Origin: Pegethrix bostrychoides GSE-TBD4-15B
Lineage (GTDB): Bacteria; Cyanobacteriota; Cyanobacteriia; Elainellales; Elainellaceae
Assembly (NCBI GenBank): GCA_019359155.1
Contig: JAHHHV010000085.1
Location: 21,208-85,207, forward strand
Direction: 5' to 3'
Length of the DNA stretch: 64,000 nucleotides
Below are positions 34,115 to 42,986 of the stretch, one piece after another. Each line of letters starts with the position of its first letter. Within the stretch, counting starts at the first letter, position 1. The notes beneath the pieces were generated by a model. That model was not told where the DNA came from, did no database searches, and saw only the letters and a program-made list of their open reading frames with translations. The translations under genes were made by a program, and so were the position numbers.

Positions 34115-35044
34115 CTAACCGACAGCGAGATCTATGCCAACTCGGGCAGATCCAATTCCTATTGGGGCGACTGGAGGTGGAGGATTAGACGGTGAATTGG
34201 GGCTTGGACCACTCGCATTACCGGGTTCACCTACAGGTTCGCCTCCTGCACCCGGAACTCTGCCTGCACCTGAGGCCAGAATTTTGCCAATCAGCCCTGC
34301 AAGCCCACCCGCTGCGCCAGCTTCTCCTGCTCCAGCAGCACCCCCCAGAAATGCTGTCACTGCGCCTGCGCCAATTGCAATCGGCGTTATCCAATCTATC
34401 CAATCTGGCCAATCTATTGGCTCTGTCGGAGATGTTGGAGGCAGTTTTGGGAGAGAACAAAGACGAGGATACTTATCTAGCTTTGCCTCAAGACTGACAA
34501 AAGATACATTGTTCGCGTCGGGAGTTGAGCTGATCGTGTAAAGGTCATCCGAACCGTCTGAGTTCGCTCGGTATACGAAGAAGCAAACAACCGGCTTCTG
34601 TTCTGCTCGCTTTTGAATAAAAACACCCAAGTTAATTGACCTTTTGTCCTCATCACCAAAAGGCTGCTTGCTCTCGGCATTGGCTTTATCAAAAACTGCC
34701 TCACTTGTGACAATCTGGATAATGTTCACACCTGTGTCAATCGCCGCCACAATCGTAAAGCTCTTTTTTTGAATAAAAACCTCAGCCGCAAATGTACTCA
34801 GCGATATATTTTCTAGCTTGAATTGCTTACCCAGCCCAGCGCTGGTCTTCGAGCCTAGAAGCTTCGAGGTTAACGAAGCAAGCTGAAGCTGCCCCTTCCA
34901 CTTCTCGGTGTTCAGAGCAAGCTGAAATATAATGTCGGCTTTCTGAGTCTGTGGATCAGCTCCTCTGACTAGCTTTGTCTTGAGCGGTAGGGCTGAAATA
35001 TCAACATCTGCCGAGAGTTCTAGAGTTAGAGGAGGTTTAGACAT
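34115..35044 (-). CDS. Hypothetical beta-rich protein with Gly/Pro-rich C-terminus
   Basis: A 309-residue protein. The first about 115 residues alternate strands (LTLELSADVDISALP, IIFQLALN, FKLENISLSTFAAEVFI) in a way that resembles the 147-residue protein two genes upstream, so both may contain one small repeat-type domain. Residues 115-200 form a second strand-rich part. From about 215 a hydrophobic, Gly/Ala-rich segment (AIGAGAVTAFLGGAAGAG) could enter a membrane, and a Pro/Ser/Gly-rich tail follows. No family recognised. Part of the AT-richer five-gene cassette. Confidence 0.55.
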   Translation of the reverse strand: MSKPPLTLELSADVDISALPLKTKLVRGADPQTQKADIIFQLALNTEKWKGQLQLASLTSKLLGSKTSAGLGKQFKLENISLSTFAAEVFIQKKSFTIVAAIDTGVNIIQIVTSEAVFDKANAESKQPFGDEDKRSINLGVFIQKRAEQKPVVCFFVYRANSDGSDDLYTISSTPDANNVSFVSLEAKLDKYPRLCSLPKLPPTSPTEPIDWPDWIDWITPIAIGAGAVTAFLGGAAGAGEAGAAGGLAGLIGKILASGAGRVPGAGGEPVGEPGNASGPSPNSPSNPPPPVAPIGIGSARVGIDLAVG

Positions 35045-35085
35045 CCGGCTAGAGCGTTGATAATACGCTAAATAATCGCAATCTG

Positions 35086-35388
35086 TTAGATCGCTACTGG
35101 CATCAAGCTTCGGATCAGAGCTATTGGGTCAATTTCATTGGTTCCCTCATCTAAAGAGCCAATAAAATCTTTCCATACTGGCCAAAATACTTTGGAGCTA
35201 ACTTCTCCATCTTCAACAGAGATTATAAAATAGGGTTCGGCTGTCCCTGTCTCTAAAATCGGCGCGATTTGCACAGAGAAATCCTCAGGTGCAGTTCTGC
35301 CGATACTCCAGGAGAGCCTGACAGGTTGCTCAAACGGATCAATCCGCAGATCTAATGATCCCTGATTCCCAAATATTGAATTTGCCAT
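35086..35388 (-). CDS. Small hypothetical protein, 100 residues
   Basis: MANSIFGNQGSLDLRIDPFEQ begins a strand-rich, acidic protein without cysteines, signal peptide or known domain. Its start lies inside the end of the preceding 62-residue gene (37-base overlap), which suggests translational coupling or an old frameshift between two halves of one gene. It belongs to the five-gene cassette. Confidence 0.5.
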   Translation of the reverse strand: MANSIFGNQGSLDLRIDPFEQPVRLSWSIGRTAPEDFSVQIAPILETGTAEPYFIISVEDGEVSSKVFWPVWKDFIGSLDEGTNEIDPIALIRSLMPVAI

Positions 35389-35540
35389 TGGTCATTTATA
35401 GGCGTATGGGTGGTTACTCTTACTTGTTGACCTTGCTGAATATCTAACCAAAAAGTGCTTGAAGCAGTCAAATCGAACCACTTCAAGCGAAGTTCATGAA
35501 TGCCATACAGCTCATGAGCAGCCACCTCACCCAGCGCCAC
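35352..35540 (-). CDS. Very small hypothetical protein, 62 residues
   Basis: It starts at GTG 35540 inside the last codons of the 147-residue gene (14-base overlap), with a GGGGG run as a possible ribosome site. The short beta-type sequence (ELRLKWFDLTASSTFWLDI, QVRVTTHTP) is of unknown family. The double overlap with its neighbours is the main argument that it is translated. Confidence 0.45.
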   Translation of the reverse strand: MALGEVAAHELYGIHELRLKWFDLTASSTFWLDIQQGQQVRVTTHTPINDQWQIQYLGIRDH

Positions 35541-35970
35541 CCCCCTCGTGTGAAGCTATTAAGCTCTTGGGCGCTAATATCTCTTGGAAAGTGGTTTCCT
35601 CTATCTGGTCGGCGGGGTCTGAATAGGTAAATGTAAGGCTCAAATTCTTGATGGAGACATCAGCTCCCAGCTTGATTTCATCGGGGTAGTCAGCAGAGGC
35701 ATGAAAATATTGCTTACCCTGATCCTTTTCCTTCCCAGCCACCAAAGTTCCAATCAATCTAGGCGGTTTCACACCCGCTGCATCAAGCTCCCCTACTAGC
35801 AGTGCAACCGAGTTATCTAGCTTTGCCGCAAGCGTAGGGTTATCGTAGGCAACAAGTACTCTGGCTGTCATTTTTGCAGGTGGCGATGCATTCACCTTAG
35901 GGAAGGTAATATCAGCCTGAAAGTTACCGCTAAACTTCCTAGTTTCCGCAGTCTCAGTTTCTTCCGCCAT
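35527..35970 (-). CDS. Hypothetical beta-rich protein, first gene of cassette
   Basis: A 147-residue, strand-rich protein without signal peptide, cysteines or known catalytic motif. The pattern FSGNFQADITFP, MTARVLVAYDN, SVALLVGELDA, YFHASADYP and VSIKNLSLTFTYS suggests one repeated-strand domain, similar in layout to the start of the 309-residue protein downstream. It opens the five-gene set (35970 down to 32534); the promoter should lie within 35971-36148. Function unknown. Confidence 0.55.
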   Translation of the reverse strand: MAEETETAETRKFSGNFQADITFPKVNASPPAKMTARVLVAYDNPTLAAKLDNSVALLVGELDAAGVKPPRLIGTLVAGKEKDQGKQYFHASADYPDEIKLGADVSIKNLSLTFTYSDPADQIEETTFQEILAPKSLIASHEGGGAG

Positions 35971-36148
35971 GAAAAATTACCCCAGTGAAGTGAAATGAGT
36001 TTTCGCAAAGCTTTTTCTTAGGAAACCCTGCATTAAAGCTACGCAGTGAACCTAAATTGTGTTTACGCATTACAGACTCTATACGACTCTATAGAGGCAT
36101 CAAATATATTTTTGTATGTTTAGATACAGAAATCTCAAAACGTTTTAA

Positions 36149-36417
36149 CCGCTGCTGCACCAAAAAGAGCTGCTGCTGCTGCCCGACTACCCCCACTACG
36201 AGAAGTTTGCCAAGCTGAGCCGGCAGGAGCAAGACTGGGGGCTGTTGAGCGACTGGCAGCAGATTCGCAGCGCGGCTGGCTGAAATGCCTAGAAGAGCAC
36301 TGCGCTGAGCTGAAGGGGCATCGCATCGTCTGGCGCAAGGACGCTGATCCCTATCGGGTGAAGCTAGTGCAGGCGGCTCGCAGGCGGCAGGGGTCGGATG
36401 CGTCACCTGTTGATTAA
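36149..36417 (+). pseudogene. Frameshifted C-terminal remnant of an unidentified gene
   Basis: The plus strand encodes LLHQKELLLLPDYPHYEKFA and KLSRQEQDWGLLSDWQQIRS. After a one-base frame change near 36278-36281 it continues as GWLKCLEEHCAELKGHRIVW and RKDADPYRVKLVQAARRRQG, ending at the TAA at 36415. The GC-rich, chromosome-like codon use differs from the AT-richer cassette beside it. The family is not recognised. It looks like the leftover end of a native gene cut off at the island border. Confidence 0.45.
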
Positions 36418-36494
36418 ATGAGCTAACTGCCATCATCCGCTGATGGACTGGTAGGAAGCGGCCATGAGCTAATCGAAATCACGAAGACAGGAAC

Positions 36495-38495
36495 TTATGA
36501 GGACAAGTAAGTATAGCGACTCAGGCTATGCTCGTAGTTTTGCAGCAGCAGCCTTGCCTCTTGCAGCGTGATTTGATTATCCTGAAGCGCTTGCTCGGTG
36601 CGGCGGCGAATTTTTTCGATCAGGTCTTCTGAGTCATATTGCACATAGCTCAGCACCTCGGTCATGGTGTCACCCTTCACCACATGCTCAATCTGATAGC
36701 CCTTGGGCGTGAGCTTGATATGGACGGCGTTGGTGTCGCCAAATAGGTTGTGCAGGTTGCCCATCACCTCTTGGTATGCGCCGTTGAGAAACATGGCCAG
36801 GTAGTAGGGTTCGTGCTGATTCACGGGCTGATTCACAGGCTGATCTGGGGGCTGTGGTTCTAAAGGGTTTAGCGGGTGTAGTTCCAGCACGTATTTGATG
36901 TCGCGCAGGTCAATGAACTGATCGACTTTGCCATCGCTGTCGCAGGTGAGGTCAGCTAGCGTGGCGCGGCGGGTTGGCTCTTCGTCCAGTCGATGGATCG
37001 GCATAATCGGGAAGAGCTGATCGATTGCCCAGCTATCGGGAGCCGACTGAAACACCGAAAAGTTAACATAGTAGATCGAGGCCATGATCTTTTCGAGATC
37101 TTCCAAGTCATCCGGCACGTAGTCCTGCTGCCGCACGATGGCGAGAATTTTAGCGCAGCAAGCCCAGTAGAGGCGTTCGGCTCTGGCGCGATCTGGCAGG
37201 CTAATGTAACCAAAGCCAAACTTGCTGATGATTTCCTCTTTGAATTGGTTCGCGTCGTGATAGGCCTCCTGGTAGTTATCGACGCTGATCGACTCGTAGG
37301 TTTCGTAGAGGTTGCGGAGCAGCAGCGGATCTTGCGGGCTAGGCGGCTCCGGCAGATCGGGCAGTACATCGCTGGTGCTGAGCACGTCAAACACCAGCAC
37401 TGACTGATGCGCTGCAATCGCCTGACCACTTTCGCTGACTAGAGTTGGGACAGGAATTTGGCGCTCCTCGCAGGCTTCTTTCACCTCCACGACAATATCG
37501 TTGGCGTAGTTTTGCATACTGTAGTTTTTGGAGGCGTAGAAGTTGGTTTTGGAACCGTCATAATCGACCGCCAAACCGCCGCCCACGTCAAGATACTGCA
37601 TGTTGGCTCCGAGTCGCGCTAGCTCCACGTAGATCTGGCTGGCCTCACGGATTGCGTCTTTGATGACGCTAATTGCCGAGATCTGCGAGCCGATATGGTA
37701 GTGCAAGAGCTGCAAGCAGTCCAGCATATCTGCCTGCCGCAATTTTTCCACCGCCTGGATAATTTCGGGAATCTTCAGGCCAAACTTCGCCCGATCACCT
37801 GCCGAATTTCCCCAGCGGCCAACCCCTTTGGTGCTGAGCTTGGCTCTGATGCCCAAAATTGGCTTCACGCCCAGCTTACGCGCCGCTTCGATGGCCATTT
37901 CGACTTCTTCGGCCTGCTCCAGCACGATAATCGGGATATGGCCAAGCCGCTGCGCCAGCGTCGCCGTTTCAATATACTCGTGGTCTTTATAGCCGTTGCA
38001 GACTAAGAGCGCTCCAGGCGTATCCAGCGTCGCCAGCGCAATCATCAGCTCCGGCTTAGAGCCAGCTTCTAGGCCAAACTGATGCCGCTTGCCAAACCGC
38101 ACCAAGTCTTCGATCAAATGTCGCTGCTGGTTACACTTGGTAGGGAAGACACCCCGGTATGCGCCGGGATAGCTGTAGCGGGCGATGGCTTTGGCGAAGC
38201 AGGCGTTCAGGCGTTCGATGCGGTCTTCCAAAATGTCGGAGAAGCGAATCAACAAAGGCAGACCCAGATTGCGCTGTTTGAGAGCATTCACCAGCTCATA
38301 GAGATCCAGTGAACCGCCCCGGTCAGCCTGCGGCGATACGGTGACGTGACCCGCGGCGTTGATTGAAAAATATGGCTCGCCCCAGCCCTGAATCCGATAC
38401 AGCTCTTCGCTCTGCTCGATAGTCCAGCGTTTGACGAGAGCGCTGTCGTTATGCTCAATCTCTAGATTTGCAGCGACGATGGATGGCTCTGTCAT
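36495..38495 (-). CDS. speA: Biosynthetic arginine decarboxylase
   Basis: A 666-residue PLP enzyme of the alanine-racemase-fold group that converts arginine to agmatine for polyamine synthesis. The N-terminal barrel has the PLP-lysine region FPTKCNQQ (about residue 118). QFGLEAGSKPEL, GGGLAVDYDGS and SESGQAIAAHQ are family blocks, and the C-terminus shows YLAMFLNGAYQEVMG. A short VNQ tandem repeat (about residue 555) comes from a DNA repeat. It is a monocistronic gene at the clean border of the island. Confidence 0.96.
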   Translation of the reverse strand: MTEPSIVAANLEIEHNDSALVKRWTIEQSEELYRIQGWGEPYFSINAAGHVTVSPQADRGGSLDLYELVNALKQRNLGLPLLIRFSDILEDRIERLNACFAKAIARYSYPGAYRGVFPTKCNQQRHLIEDLVRFGKRHQFGLEAGSKPELMIALATLDTPGALLVCNGYKDHEYIETATLAQRLGHIPIIVLEQAEEVEMAIEAARKLGVKPILGIRAKLSTKGVGRWGNSAGDRAKFGLKIPEIIQAVEKLRQADMLDCLQLLHYHIGSQISAISVIKDAIREASQIYVELARLGANMQYLDVGGGLAVDYDGSKTNFYASKNYSMQNYANDIVVEVKEACEERQIPVPTLVSESGQAIAAHQSVLVFDVLSTSDVLPDLPEPPSPQDPLLLRNLYETYESISVDNYQEAYHDANQFKEEIISKFGFGYISLPDRARAERLYWACCAKILAIVRQQDYVPDDLEDLEKIMASIYYVNFSVFQSAPDSWAIDQLFPIMPIHRLDEEPTRRATLADLTCDSDGKVDQFIDLRDIKYVLELHPLNPLEPQPPDQPVNQPVNQHEPYYLAMFLNGAYQEVMGNLHNLFGDTNAVHIKLTPKGYQIEHVVKGDTMTEVLSYVQYDSEDLIEKIRRRTEQALQDNQITLQEARLLLQNYEHSLSRYTYLSS

Positions 38496-38599
38496 GCTCG
38501 GTATCTTGCCCTTCTAGATCGACGTCCTGAGCTGATAGTTTATCGCATTCGATTACCTGCTGCGGGTTGTCCTGCTCACCTCACGCAAACTAATGCAGT

Positions 38600-39073
38600 C
38601 TAATGCGGCTCGCGATTCCCCTGATTGGTACAGCGCACTAACCAGTAGCTAATCGTCAGGGCAAAAATCGCCAGTCCTAAACCGATCAAGTCTGTGCCGG
38701 AGAGCTTGGTAAAGTCAAAAATTACGATCTTTCGAGCCACGGCGGTCAGGGCTGTGACAATCACTAGCTCAATCCGAATGCCGCTGCCGCGCAGGTAGGC
38801 CGTAATGTTTTCTAAGACCTCGAGGGCAATCAAAATGTTTAAAAATGCGCCAAAGATTTCAATGAGCGACGAGCTGAAAAAGCCATAGGGGACATCGCGA
38901 ACCACCTCTGCAAACAGCACAAACCCGAGCTGAACGATGGAAACTGCCAGCACGCCCAGCATCATCAGCGACAGCAGCTTGGAAACCAGCACCTCGACTT
39001 TGCCAATTTGGCCTAAAAAGCTTCTGTTGCTTTCAGTAGAGGTGAGGCGACGCAGCAGATTGCCTAGATTCAT
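38600..39073 (-). CDS. PsiE-like membrane protein (phosphate-starvation-inducible family)
   Basis: A 157-residue integral membrane protein with four hydrophobic helices (about 32-54, 68-85, 100-118, 128-146) and the family segment [33 protein letters not shown]. Members are induced by phosphate shortage in E. coli, but the biochemical role is unknown. It is divergent from queG with about 56 bases between starts. Confidence 0.8.
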   Translation of the reverse strand: MNLGNLLRRLTSTESNRSFLGQIGKVEVLVSKLLSLMMLGVLAVSIVQLGFVLFAEVVRDVPYGFFSSSLIEIFGAFLNILIALEVLENITAYLRGSGIRIELVIVTALTAVARKIVIFDFTKLSGTDLIGLGLAIFALTISYWLVRCTNQGNREPH

Positions 39074-39129
39074 GTCAAATCACCGAGAATGGACAGAGAG
39101 CAAGAGCTTTACGACGAGTTTTCATAATA

Positions 39130-40161
39130 ATGCGTCATGTCCGGCAATTTGGGAGCGGCAATTTGGGAGCAGTGAATCTAGGCGACGAGTCACTCAAGCA
39201 GCAAATTCAGCAAAAGGCGCGGGCGCTGGGCTTTCATAAAGTCGGAGTTGCGGCGGTCAAAGACTGGGAAACTGGCGCTGAACCGCTGCAAGCTTGGCTA
39301 GAGCGAGGCTTGCAGGCTGATATGAGCTGGATGGCGAACCCCAAGCGTCAGGATATTCGGCAGCTGATGCCAACTGTACAGTCGGTGATTTGCGTGGCGC
39401 TCAACTACTACCAGCCGCAGGAGCGTCCAGAACGTCCAGATTTGGCGAAGATCTCGCGCTATGGCTGGGGGCGGGACTACCACCGGGTGCTGCATAAGCG
39501 GCTCAAGGCGCTGGCGCTGTGGCTGGAAGCGCAAGGATTCGAGGCGAGATATTACGCCGACACAGGGCCTGTGCAGGACAAAGTTTGGGCGGAGCGTTCT
39601 GGGCTAGGCTGGATTGCCAAAAACAGCAATTTGATTAGCCGCGACTATGGCTCCTGGGTGTTTCTGGGCGAAATTCTCACGAATGCTGAACTGCCACCCG
39701 ACTCACCGCATCTACCCCACTGCGGCACCTGCACTCGCTGCCTGGATGCCTGCCCTACCAACGCGATCACACAGCCCTTTGTAGTGGATGCCAACCGCTG
39801 CATCGCCTACCACACTATCGAAAACCGGGCTGAAACGCTGCCGCCCGAAATTGCTGCCAACCTACAAGGCTGGGTAGCGGGTTGCGATATCTGCCAGGAT
39901 GTCTGCCCTTGGAACCAGCGTTTTGCCCAGCCAAGCGACATCCCCGACTTTCAGCCTTATCCCTGGAACATTGCGCCTAGCCTCAGCGAGCTAGCCAGCA
40001 TCTCAGAGGCCGACTGGCAGCAGCGATTTCCGGCTTCAGCCCTGCGCCGAATCAAGCCAGAGATGCTACGCCGCAACGCTCAGGCCAATTTAAACTCGCT
40101 AGAATTATCTCCTGCGAGAGCTAGCCAACAGGCGACAGCAGCCTTAAAACAGCAGCCTTAA
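39130..40161 (+). CDS. queG: Epoxyqueuosine reductase
   Basis: A 343-residue cobalamin- and 4Fe-4S-dependent enzyme that performs the last step of queuosine synthesis on tRNA. The two ferredoxin-type clusters are visible: [12 protein letters not shown] (about residue 198) and [11 protein letters not shown] (about 257). KVGVAAV and [15 protein letters not shown] mark the N-terminal domain. The start is uncertain: ATG at 39130 or GTG at 39172. A queuosine-precursor transporter gene is in the same window at 60384. Confidence 0.95.
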   Translation: MRHVRQFGSGNLGAVNLGDESLKQQIQQKARALGFHKVGVAAVKDWETGAEPLQAWLERGLQADMSWMANPKRQDIRQLMPTVQSVICVALNYYQPQERPERPDLAKISRYGWGRDYHRVLHKRLKALALWLEAQGFEARYYADTGPVQDKVWAERSGLGWIAKNSNLISRDYGSWVFLGEILTNAELPPDSPHLPHCGTCTRCLDACPTNAITQPFVVDANRCIAYHTIENRAETLPPEIAANLQGWVAGCDICQDVCPWNQRFAQPSDIPDFQPYPWNIAPSLSELASISEADWQQRFPASALRRIKPEMLRRNAQANLNSLELSPARASQQATAALKQQP

Positions 40162-40180
40162 AAAAGATGTTGAGCAGAGT

Positions 40181-40738
40181 CTAACGCTGCAAAAACCGAC
40201 CTGCCATCGACATCGCATCGCCAATATCCACATCGCCATCGCCGTCAGCATCCAAAAATCCGTTCAAGACAGTGTTGGCACTGGCAGAGTTAGCGCTGGC
40301 AGTCTGAGAAGTTGGTACAGTAGAGCTGCCTAACTGAGATCCCTGCTTCAGCAGATTCAGCACAATTGGGATCAGGATCGGCAGGAGCGCCAGCACTTTG
40401 TTGGCGGTGAGTCCGGTACGCTGCGCCACATCTTGCGCCACCTGCTGCTGCTGTCCCGGCGAGAACAGCGACTCCAGCACGTCCGCGCTAGAACCTGTGC
40501 CACCATACTGATTCACAATTGCTTCAGCTCGACCGGCACCGCCTGCTGCTCGCTGCTGCTGGAGTGCAGACCGTACATGTGTGCCTACAGTTGAGAGCAT
40601 TGTCTGTGTTGCTGAGGCATCTAGCCCCTGACGACTGGCGAGCTGCTGTACCGTGCCCAAAATTGCCCCTAGCTGATCGGGGCTGGCCTGCTGATGCGGG
40701 TTGTTGACAGCGCCCAGGATTTGATCGAAAAGTCCCAT
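40181..40738 (-). CDS. DUF937-type protein with a calcium-binding-like loop
   Basis: A 185-residue protein starting MGLFDQILGAVNNP, chosen because the family begins this way (ATG 40738). Helical DUF937-like body (about 1-140), then a Ser/Thr/Ala linker and a C-terminal DADGDGDVDIGD loop (about 165-176) that matches the dockerin/EF-hand calcium site pattern. It may bind Ca2+. The role is unknown. It converges with queG 19 bases away. Confidence 0.75.
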   Translation of the reverse strand: MGLFDQILGAVNNPHQQASPDQLGAILGTVQQLASRQGLDASATQTMLSTVGTHVRSALQQQRAAGGAGRAEAIVNQYGGTGSSADVLESLFSPGQQQQVAQDVAQRTGLTANKVLALLPILIPIVLNLLKQGSQLGSSTVPTSQTASANSASANTVLNGFLDADGDGDVDIGDAMSMAGRFLQR

Positions 40739-40869
40739 AGTTCTGCGTGAAGAGAAACTTAAGATATAGCGAGCTTGTATAAAATTCTGCTGCATAGACT
40801 GCGAAGCGGGCAGATCCAACTAGAATCTGCCCGTCACTCAAACCATTAGCCCACCGTAGCTAACCCGGT

Positions 40870-41220
40870 CTAACCAACCGTGACTTGGCTGATATCAACT
40901 TCGGTGGCGCCATCTACAGTCATCGCCACCGAAACCATCTTGTCTAGAATCTGCTGGCTAGGCACTTTGCCTTTGAGCACAACCTTGCTGCTGAGCTGAG
41001 CCACCCAGAGCGTATCCACATCGTCCAGCATCGGGTCTTCGTCGAAAGCCAGAGCTACCCGCTTAGCCATACCGCTTTCGTCAAACTCTCCGTTCAAGCC
41101 AACTTTGGCTGCCGGAATGCTCTCACCAGAAGCGCCAACTGGAGCGGGCACAGGGACTGCGGTCGTCCCTGCATCTTCTTTTTTCTTGCTGCCGGGAAAT
41201 AGTCTACTTAGCCAACCCAT
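40870..41220 (-). CDS. BON-domain protein
   Basis: A 116-residue protein. The N-terminus MGWLSRLFPGSKKKED is basic, then comes a Pro/Ala linker and a BON domain (about 50-116; VALAFDEDPMLDDVDTLWV, VVLKGKVPSQQILDKM, ATEVDISQVTV). BON domains bind phospholipid or peptidoglycan-related ligands and are linked to envelope stress. No signal peptide is seen, unlike OsmY. Same strand as the DUF937 gene, 131 bases upstream. Confidence 0.85.
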   Translation of the reverse strand: MGWLSRLFPGSKKKEDAGTTAVPVPAPVGASGESIPAAKVGLNGEFDESGMAKRVALAFDEDPMLDDVDTLWVAQLSSKVVLKGKVPSQQILDKMVSVAMTVDGATEVDISQVTVG

Positions 41221-41459
41221 AGTTTCAATTCTCCAAAATTTCGATCATTGGTCGAGGTCAAGCTATCAGCAAAATGCGCTAGCTGGCCAAAAAAACAAAA
41301 TTAATTTAGCTTTTAACCAATTGGCAGGGGTGATAGCTTTCTGCCACGCCGAAATTATACAGTTAAGAGCTGTAAAGCAATATCACTCAGGAGTCATAGA
41401 CCTGGGTGGTCGCTCAATCAAGCGAGACTTAGTCAGCTGAATCAAGCCAGAGGAGAGCC

Positions 41460-41702
41460 ATGATGAATCCTGCCGAAAGTTTTTCAGAAAAATCTGCTGA
41501 GCAAGCCGCCATCAACTGCGCCCAAGCCTGCGTCAACGGCTGCATTTTAGGCGAGCAGTGCCCGAACCAGGAATACCGCGACCAGACCGCCAAATTTATC
41601 CAGGAAACGCCGCTCGATCAAATGCTGGCAATGGCCGAAGAAGCCATCCGCAAGAAGCGCAGCGCGCCGCCGCAGTGGGTTTATCCAGATGAGGAAGGCT
41701 AA
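41460..41702 (+). CDS. Small four-cysteine hypothetical protein
   Basis: An 80-residue protein. AGGAGAG precedes the double ATG (41460/41463). Four cysteines within about residues 20-35 (NCAQACVNGCILGEQC) could bind a metal or cluster. The helical remainder ends in PPQWVYPDEEG. It resembles short conserved cyanobacterial proteins I cannot name. It lies just before nadA, which is itself an iron-sulfur enzyme, but a link is only inference. Confidence 0.65.
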   Translation: MMNPAESFSEKSAEQAAINCAQACVNGCILGEQCPNQEYRDQTAKFIQETPLDQMLAMAEEAIRKKRSAPPQWVYPDEEG

Positions 41703-41865
41703 CGGAAACTAGCTATAGGCCAACCGCAGATGAGGCCAGCCCCAGATTGGGACTAAATATTTTTTTCTACCAGTTTGTTCAGCACAAATTTTGGTGAAAA
41801 AAACTATAATTAGCGAGTAAAGCGTTTGCTGCTCGTCGTCCCATCTGCAAAATTTTCCTTTAGCC

Positions 41866-42822
41866 GTGTTTATAACTACTCGTCCGCACCAGAATTCTGC
41901 TCCAACTGATCTGTTTGCTGCAATTCAAACCCTGAAGCGCGAACTCAATGCTGTGGTCTTGGCGCATTACTATCAAGATGCGGATATCCAGGACATAGCC
42001 GACTACTTGGGCGACTCGCTTGGCCTTTCGCAGCAGGCTGCCGCCACTGAAGCAGACGTGATCGTGTTTGCGGGCGTACATTTCATGGCCGAAACCGCCA
42101 AGATCCTCAATCCTGACAAGCTGGTACTGCTGCCAGATCTCGATGCGGGCTGCTCGCTGGCAGACAGCTGCCCACCTGCGGCTTTTGCAGAGTTTAAGGC
42201 TAAGCATCCCGATCATCTCGTGATCTCCTATATCAACTGCACGGCTGAGATTAAGGCGATGAGCGACATCATCTGCACCAGCTCAAACGCCGTCAAAATT
42301 GTGCAGCAGATCCCAGACAACCAGCCGATTATCTTTGCGCCAGATCGCAACTTAGGGCGGTACGTGATGCAGCAAACTGGACGCGAGCTGCTGCTGTGGC
42401 AGGGCAGCTGCATGGTGCATGAGACATTCTCAGAAAAGAAGCTGGTGCAGCTTCAGGTTCAGCATCCGGATGCCGAGGTGATTGCCCATCCCGAATGCGA
42501 GCCAGCGCTGTTGCAACATGCCAACTACATTGGCTCAACGACGGCACTGCTGAACTACGCCAAAACCAGCCCGCGCTCGGCTTTTATCGTGGCGACTGAA
42601 GCTGGAATTCTGCACCAGATGCAAAAAGCTGCGCCCGACAAGCAGTTTATTCCAGCCCCGCCAATCAACCAGTGCGCCTGCAATGAATGTCCGCATATGC
42701 GGCTGAACACGCTGGAGAAGCTCTATTGGGCGATGAAAACCCGTGCCCCCGAAATTACTCTGCCCGACGCGACGCGAGAAGCTGCTCTCAAGCCGATGCA
42801 GCGGATGCTGGCAATGAGCTAA
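41866..42822 (+). CDS. nadA: Quinolinate synthase
   Basis: A 318-residue enzyme that condenses iminoaspartate with dihydroxyacetone phosphate to quinolinate in NAD synthesis. It holds an oxygen-sensitive 4Fe-4S cluster, whose likely ligands lie in GCSLADSC (about residue 95), QGSCMVHE and [11 protein letters not shown] (about 270-280). [22 protein letters not shown] is the family head. The GTG at 41866 is the start; no ATG suits. It stands upstream of ftsH in the same direction. Confidence 0.95.
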   Translation: MFITTRPHQNSAPTDLFAAIQTLKRELNAVVLAHYYQDADIQDIADYLGDSLGLSQQAAATEADVIVFAGVHFMAETAKILNPDKLVLLPDLDAGCSLADSCPPAAFAEFKAKHPDHLVISYINCTAEIKAMSDIICTSSNAVKIVQQIPDNQPIIFAPDRNLGRYVMQQTGRELLLWQGSCMVHETFSEKKLVQLQVQHPDAEVIAHPECEPALLQHANYIGSTTALLNYAKTSPRSAFIVATEAGILHQMQKAAPDKQFIPAPPINQCACNECPHMRLNTLEKLYWAMKTRAPEITLPDATREAALKPMQRMLAMS

Positions 42823-42986
42823 AGCATGGGCTAGACCGACCCCGCAATTTCAAGTCCAGGTGTCAGAATGGTGCTATGTCTGCGAGGATCTGTGAGGAAG
42901 CGCTCAATTCATGAGCCAATGGGTTACATTAATAAATATTAAGAATCTGAAATTGCCTCACACAAGATTTAGGAGGAAAAGCCTCG

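Noticed and set aside
36089..36436. Minus-strand 115-codon open frame
   Set aside because: It is the antisense of a clear plus-strand gene remnant; its Ala/Pro/Ser/Arg composition is typical of shadow frames.
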